A stretch of DNA of 64,000 bases, taken from the NCBI GenBank assembly GCA_036898135.1, contig CM072511.1, positions 23,353,631 to 23,417,630 on the forward strand, in the 5' to 3' direction. This document shows positions 59,996-64,000 of the stretch, piece after piece. The stretch's first letter is position 1. Each line of letters opens with the position of its first letter. A program made the position numbers and the translations under genes. Below the pieces are notes generated by a model that was not told where the DNA came from, did not search any database, and saw only the letters and a program-made list of their open reading frames with translations. This stretch comes from Oncomelania hupensis (lineage: Eukaryota; Mollusca; Gastropoda; Littorinimorpha; Pomatiopsidae).

Positions 59996-60604
59996 CAAGG
60001 TGGGCCAATAAAATGTTACCACTTTTTAATCGTAAATAAGGTTGGGTTTTTTGTGGTTTTGTTTTGTAATGAGAACGTTAATGAGAACGTTTTCGAAAAT
60101 TTTATTCACAAAAATGTCCAAATTATCATTTTATACCAAACAAAATCAATTTTTTCACTGGATTTCCTCAAACAATTCTTTCCTGGAGATAGGCTTATCT
60201 CATGGCGCACAGACAACTCATGACCTGCCTACTTCCCTGATCTTCTTCCCGCAGACCGTGGGAACGTGGAGGAGATAGTGTACTACAACAATCCACAGAC
60301 CATTGAGGCCCTGAAGACCAACATCCGTCAGGAAATTCGGAGAATCTCACTTGAGATGTGTGGCAATGTCATCACAAACTTCAATGTGCGTGTTGCAACT
60401 GTAATCCAGAGAAGAGGAGCGTGGATTGAGCATATCATCAATTATTAAACTGTGTACAGAACGAGTAAAAATTGGGAAACCTTTGGTATCAAATGATAAT
60501 TTGGTGCCTCCGTGACATTTCTGAGAAGAAAATTTTTGAAAACGTTCTCATTGTAAAAACGTATGTACAACTAAAACGTGGTAACATTTTATTGGCCCAC
60601 CCTG
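59996..60604 (+). mobile_element. Mariner-like element remnant (609 bp) with TIRs and TA duplication
   Basis: The terminal repeats start CAAGGTGGGCCAATAAAATG at the left and, read inverted, CAGGGTGGGCCAATAAAATG at the right, matching over about 26 of 27 bases. They are flanked by TA (59994-59995 and 60605-60606), the target of IS630/Tc1/mariner elements. Subterminal AATGAGAACGTTTTC (60076) is also inverted near 60540. An internal transposase remnant lies between. Confidence 0.88.
60170..60448 (+). pseudogene. Transposase C-terminal remnant (Tc1/mariner superfamily)
   Basis: After a decayed catalytic region the frame 60260-60448 reads NNPQTIEALKTNIRQEIRRI, then VITNFNVRVATVIQRRGAWI and EHIINY-stop. 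This is the typical end of mariner/IS630-type transposases (NP.T...LK..IR..I). The N-terminal DNA-binding part and the first catalytic acids are deleted. Confidence 0.75.
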
Positions 60605-60805
60605 TAAGTGAAGTCTGCTTTTTAGGAGCCGAGAAATATGGGTTTGGGCACGTTGTCCTAGCGGTCGTGTCTGTACGATTTATGTGCGTATGTATATGTA
60701 CTATATGTGTATGCATATGTAATATGTATGTACTTTTTATTTGTGTATACATTTATACTATTTATGTGGAAATTTACTTTATAACATTTTAAGATAACGT
60801 CTCTC

Positions 60806-60870
60806 TGGTCCTGATTTGGCTCGGAAGAGTCCGCTGGACCTAAAGCAATAATCATGTAATGTAATGTACT
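60806..60870 (+). mobile_element. R570, 3'-end fragment
   Basis: GGTCCTGATTTGGCTCGGAA to TAAAGCAATAATCATG plus (TAATG)n; about 60 bp, extreme 5' truncation. Confidence 0.85.
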
Positions 60871-62000
60871 ATTTCTCGTGTCCCATGATGAGCATGTCCG
60901 GGTGCATATGATGGATACATTTGCTTTCCCGTCTTAAGTGTTCAAACAATATTTATATTTAAGTGTAACATGAATGTGAGTGTGCTTATTTTTTTTTAAA
61001 ATATGTTTATGGTATCGTGTGGTAATGATATTAATGTCAGGCGTGTGTGTGTGTGTGGGTGGGTGTGGGTGTGGGTGTGTGTGTGTGGGTGTCAAGGTTT
61101 GCTTTCTCGTCGTCTGTTTAGACAGACCGCCTTTTACCCCTTTCCATTGTCCAAACAAGAATTCATAGTGTAATGGCTATGGATCCATGTAGAGAAAAAA
61201 AGAAGTAGTGTACTGTAATAATGGAGCTTTCTTCATAGTGTGTATGTGTGTCCCATTTTGACCTTATCATGACCGATAGTAAGCTCATATTCCCATTGTC
61301 TAAACAATATTCATAGTGTAACACGACTATGGATCCATTTAGAGAAACAGAAGTTCAGTACATATTGTAATAATGGATCTGTCTTTGTCATTTATATCCG
61401 GTCCTGATTTGGCTCGGGGGAGTCCGCTGGACCTAAAGCAATAATCAATCAATCAATCAATTGTCATTTATATATGTGTGTGCCTGCTTTCTCGTGTTCC
61501 ATTTGGACCTTTTCTTGACAGATAGCTTTCTACTCCCCTTCGTTTGTCCAAACGCAATATTCCCATTGTAACTTGTCTTTGGGCTTATTGTTACAGACAT
61601 AAGTTTGAGGTAGTATACTAATGAATCTATCAGTTCCATGTTAACATGTGTGTCTACGTTCTCGTGTTTTGTGATGAACAAAGTCTGAGGTATCGGGTTT
61701 GATAAATCGTTCTACTCCATGGTACAGTCCAAACAATATTCGTCTGTAACATTTCTCTGGAACGTTTAGAACAAATATGTTTAGTATCGTGTGATAAAAG
61801 TATTTGCTAATCTGTCATTTTAATGTGTACGTCGGCCACTCGACTCCCGTATTCCACAATAGATATGTCTGAGGTATCATGATCACATATTTGCCCTCCC
61901 TTTAACTGACCAAACATTTTGTTCCTATTGTAACAATACTATGGCTCCATGTTGTAGAAGAAAGCATTTTGTTTAAGTGTAATGTGGATTTACATGCATT
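60871..62000 (+). repeat. Degenerate ~170-240-bp tandem repeat
   Basis: Recurring phrases: TTCTCGTGT(C/T)CCAT, TGTCCAAACAATATTCATAG, GTGTAAC, CTATGGATCCATGTAGAGAA and TGTAATAATGGATCTGTC, seen near 60930, 61140, 61290, 61540, 61730 and 61910. Interrupted by TG repeats at 61042-61090 and by an R570 fragment. Confidence 0.6.
61398..61460 (+). mobile_element. R570 micro-insertion (63 bp) with 13-bp TSD
   Basis: TTGTCATTTATAT at 61385-61397 and 61461-61473 bracket CCGGTCCTGATTTGGCTCGG to GCAATAATC plus (AATC)n. Confidence 0.95.
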
Positions 62001-62470
62001 TGTGGGTGTTTTTTTTCTCGAACATACAAAGTTGTCGGCCTGTATAATGATTTCGATTTGCTTTCTGCGACGTGGTGGCATGTCGTTTTACAGCGCGCCA
62101 GCTTGCAGTAAGTGTGCCTTTTGGGCGACAGTGGGTTTGATCCTGAATGTGTAAATAATTCTGATCTTTGGAATTAATGTTTCCTGCTCTTTTTTTCCCC
62201 TTCTATTCCGCCTCCTTCAATCCCCCCCCCTCCACCCCTCGTGCCGTTGGTAAGAATACGTTTCCTGTATTAATATTTATGTGGACTAAAAACTTGTGGA
62301 CTATATATATTGTTTTAAATTATTATTCCTTTTTTTTTTTACCCCTTGGGGTCATGAGCAATCTTGCCACTGTAGATTGTTCCAACCTATAAAGGGAAAA
62401 GTGAAAGCCCCAGTTGAAAACCTGTCTTGCCTTTGTAGGCATGACTGACTCACTGCGGCAACAGTTCCCC
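62001..62470. other. No gene recognised
   Basis: C-rich near 62220-62240, T-rich near 62330. No gene. Confidence 0.45.
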
Positions 62471-62472
62471 CC

Positions 62473-63058
62473 CCCACCCCCGTTGGAGTGCCGGGGGTTT
62501 CAGTATAAATAGTATCCCCACTTTCTGGAAATTTAGTGCTTTAAATTCCCACTGTCGCTGTCTTCCTCATTTGCTCTTTCCCATTCCTGATCTGTCCTAT
62601 CACTCTGCTATACTATCTTCTTCTTCGCTAGATCAATGACCTACCTTTTTTCTTGAAAACTCTTCCTGGACAAGACTCCTTGTTTGTGTATGAGGTCTGT
62701 TGGATCAGCTTGGGAGTGTTGGACGCTTTCTGCCGGGTGGTCACTAGGGCTTCCTATGATTATATTATTTAGCACTATAGGCATTTTATATGTATGTGTT
62801 TTGTTGATGATTTATAATGATGTTTGTATTCTATTTTGTTTTTGTAACCGGGGGTTCGAGTAGTTGGGGTAAAGCCTCCGCCGTCCCCTGCGTGGGATGT
62901 CTTTATTGTAAAGTGACTGGCCGGTGGAGGGCATTCAATTTTCCCACTAGGGTTGTTTCGGCAGATCTTTTATGCGGATTGAGGGTTGTCCGGTCCTGAT
63001 TTGGCTCGGAAGAGTCCGCTGGACCTAAAGCAACAATCAATCAATCAATCAATCAATC
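62473..63058 (+). mobile_element. R570 retroposon, near full length, (AATC)n tail
   Basis: Head CCCCGTTGGAGTGCCGGGGG, CAGTATAAATAGTATCC, complete body and TAAAGCAACAATC plus (AATC)n. Most similar to the copy at 49143. A target-site duplication is not evident. Confidence 0.9.
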
Positions 63059-63516
63059 CTTTTTTTTTTCGCTTTTGTACTATGGGTATTTTGATCCGCC
63101 GCACACACATTTCCTTGTGTTTTCATGAGGACAATAAAGATTATGATTCTGTTTCTGAGGTTTTTGTGTGTGCTATGATGGGAATGTCCATGATGGTTTG
63201 ATAAATAGTTCTCCCCTCCAGTGACCACGTCAGCGTTTGGATAGTATTGTATACACATGCCATCTTCCAGTGAGGACCAGTGTTTGCTTATGGGCCTGAA
63301 CTCTTAGTAGGCTGACATGAAGATTGTTTATCTCCCTTCTTCGCTAGTCGCGATAGTATAATTGTCTTCAATCATACTAGTCTATTTGTATAAAAGATTG
63401 ATGTAGCTGTTGGTGATTTCAGCCAGTAACAAAGTTTTGTGAGAAATTATTTTTTTTCTGACTTAATTAGCGTCGTGGGTTTCGTCGCTGTCGCCGCTCT
63501 TTTTATGCAACTTAGT
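63059..63516. other. No gene recognised
   Basis: TGATGGGAATGTCCATGATGG and TTTGATAAATAGTTCT near 63180 resemble the degenerate tandem repeat at 60.9-62.0 kb. Confidence 0.4.
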
Positions 63517-63518
63517 AA

Positions 63519-63594
<76 letters not shown>

Positions 63595-63631
63595 TTAATC
63601 ATCATCATCATCATCATCATCATTTAAAAAA

Positions 63632-63703
<72 letters not shown>
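63517..63703. repeat. (AAT)n-(ATC)n-(ATT)n array, self-complementary
   Basis: About 25 AAT units, 8 ATC units, a short A run and about 25 ATT units. The two outer blocks are reverse complements and can form a hairpin. It is followed by TTTAAGTTTTTAAGCGCTAC, a GCGCT-type retroposon end. Confidence 0.93.
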
Positions 63704-63927
63704 TAAGTTTTTAAGCGCTACAACCAATCTAATAACTTGCTCTAAGTATTCGCGCGCACACGCGCAATATTACTTAGTTACATAATACTAGTTACATCCA
63801 TTCATTCAACTATTTAACGCAATTATAAAAAGATCAGGAAACAAGATGGCAATTAAGGTATATCAAATGGTCTTTTTCAGACAACCACATCCATTTGCAA
63901 ATCAAGTTGAGTTGTGGTCTGTTTTAT

Positions 63928-63932
<5 letters not shown>
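63704..63932. other. No gene recognised
   Basis: Ordinary sequence up to the terminal repeat. Confidence 0.45.
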
Positions 63933-63984
<52 letters not shown>

Positions 63985-64000
63985 AGGGAGGGAGGGAGGG
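63933..64000 (+). repeat. (GA)n then GGGAGG repeats, cut by window edge
   Basis: About 22 GA units followed by G-rich purines. Confidence 0.95.

Overview
This is a stretch of a repeat-dense animal nuclear genome. The signs are a spliced-type exon with a GTGAGT donor, several clades of APE-type LINE, tRNA- and 5S-derived SINE-like units, a mariner-like element, MITEs and very many microsatellites. The mixture suggests an invertebrate, most likely a lophotrochozoan such as a mollusc. That is an impression from repeat character, not a proof. There is no bacterial gene organisation, operon or CRISPR.

Layout. 1-3.96 kb: a decayed non-LTR retrotransposon on the minus strand, with ORF1 (zinc knuckles plus an SGNH-esterase-like domain) and ORF2 (endonuclease plus reverse transcriptase, running off the left edge). 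4-10.5 kb: mostly gene-poor, with a small fold-back element around a telomere-like repeat (5.7 kb) and a 229-bp GATA/GACA array (9.84-10.07 kb). 10.55-11.53 kb: the best host gene candidate, one coding exon ending at a splice donor; no further exon of it is recognisable. 12-17 kb: two copies of a ~575-bp retroposon family (here called R570), CT microsatellites and a tRNA-type SINE. 17.04-31.78 kb: a very large inverted repeat with arms of about 7.35 kb and a 35-bp spacer. Each arm carries a ~180-bp satellite, two 5S-rRNA-like units, a tRNA-Leu-like unit, a ~717-bp tandem block and long CT/CA tracts. 32-45 kb: R570 copies, RTE-like LINE fragments ending in (GGATA)n, other LINE tails, nested insertions and trinucleotide arrays. 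45-64 kb: further R570 copies, a tandem-repeat-bearing fold-back element (50.9-51.3 kb), a THAP-like exon between inverted repeats (51.9-53.2 kb), a MITE cluster (57.5-58.8 kb), a mariner-like remnant (60 kb) and a degenerate tandem repeat (60.9-62 kb).

How it fits together. Apart from the 10.55-kb exon and possibly the THAP-like exon, everything recognisable is mobile or repetitive DNA. R570 copies show 11-15 bp target-site duplications, 5' truncation and short-repeat tails (TAATG, AATC or TAAC), so they look mobilised by target-primed reverse transcription. Nested insertions give a relative order: R570 was already present at 39.7 kb when an RTE fragment entered it. The most striking structure is the 14.7-kb palindrome. 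It is either a recent large inverted duplication or an assembly/read artefact, and read-level data are needed to decide.
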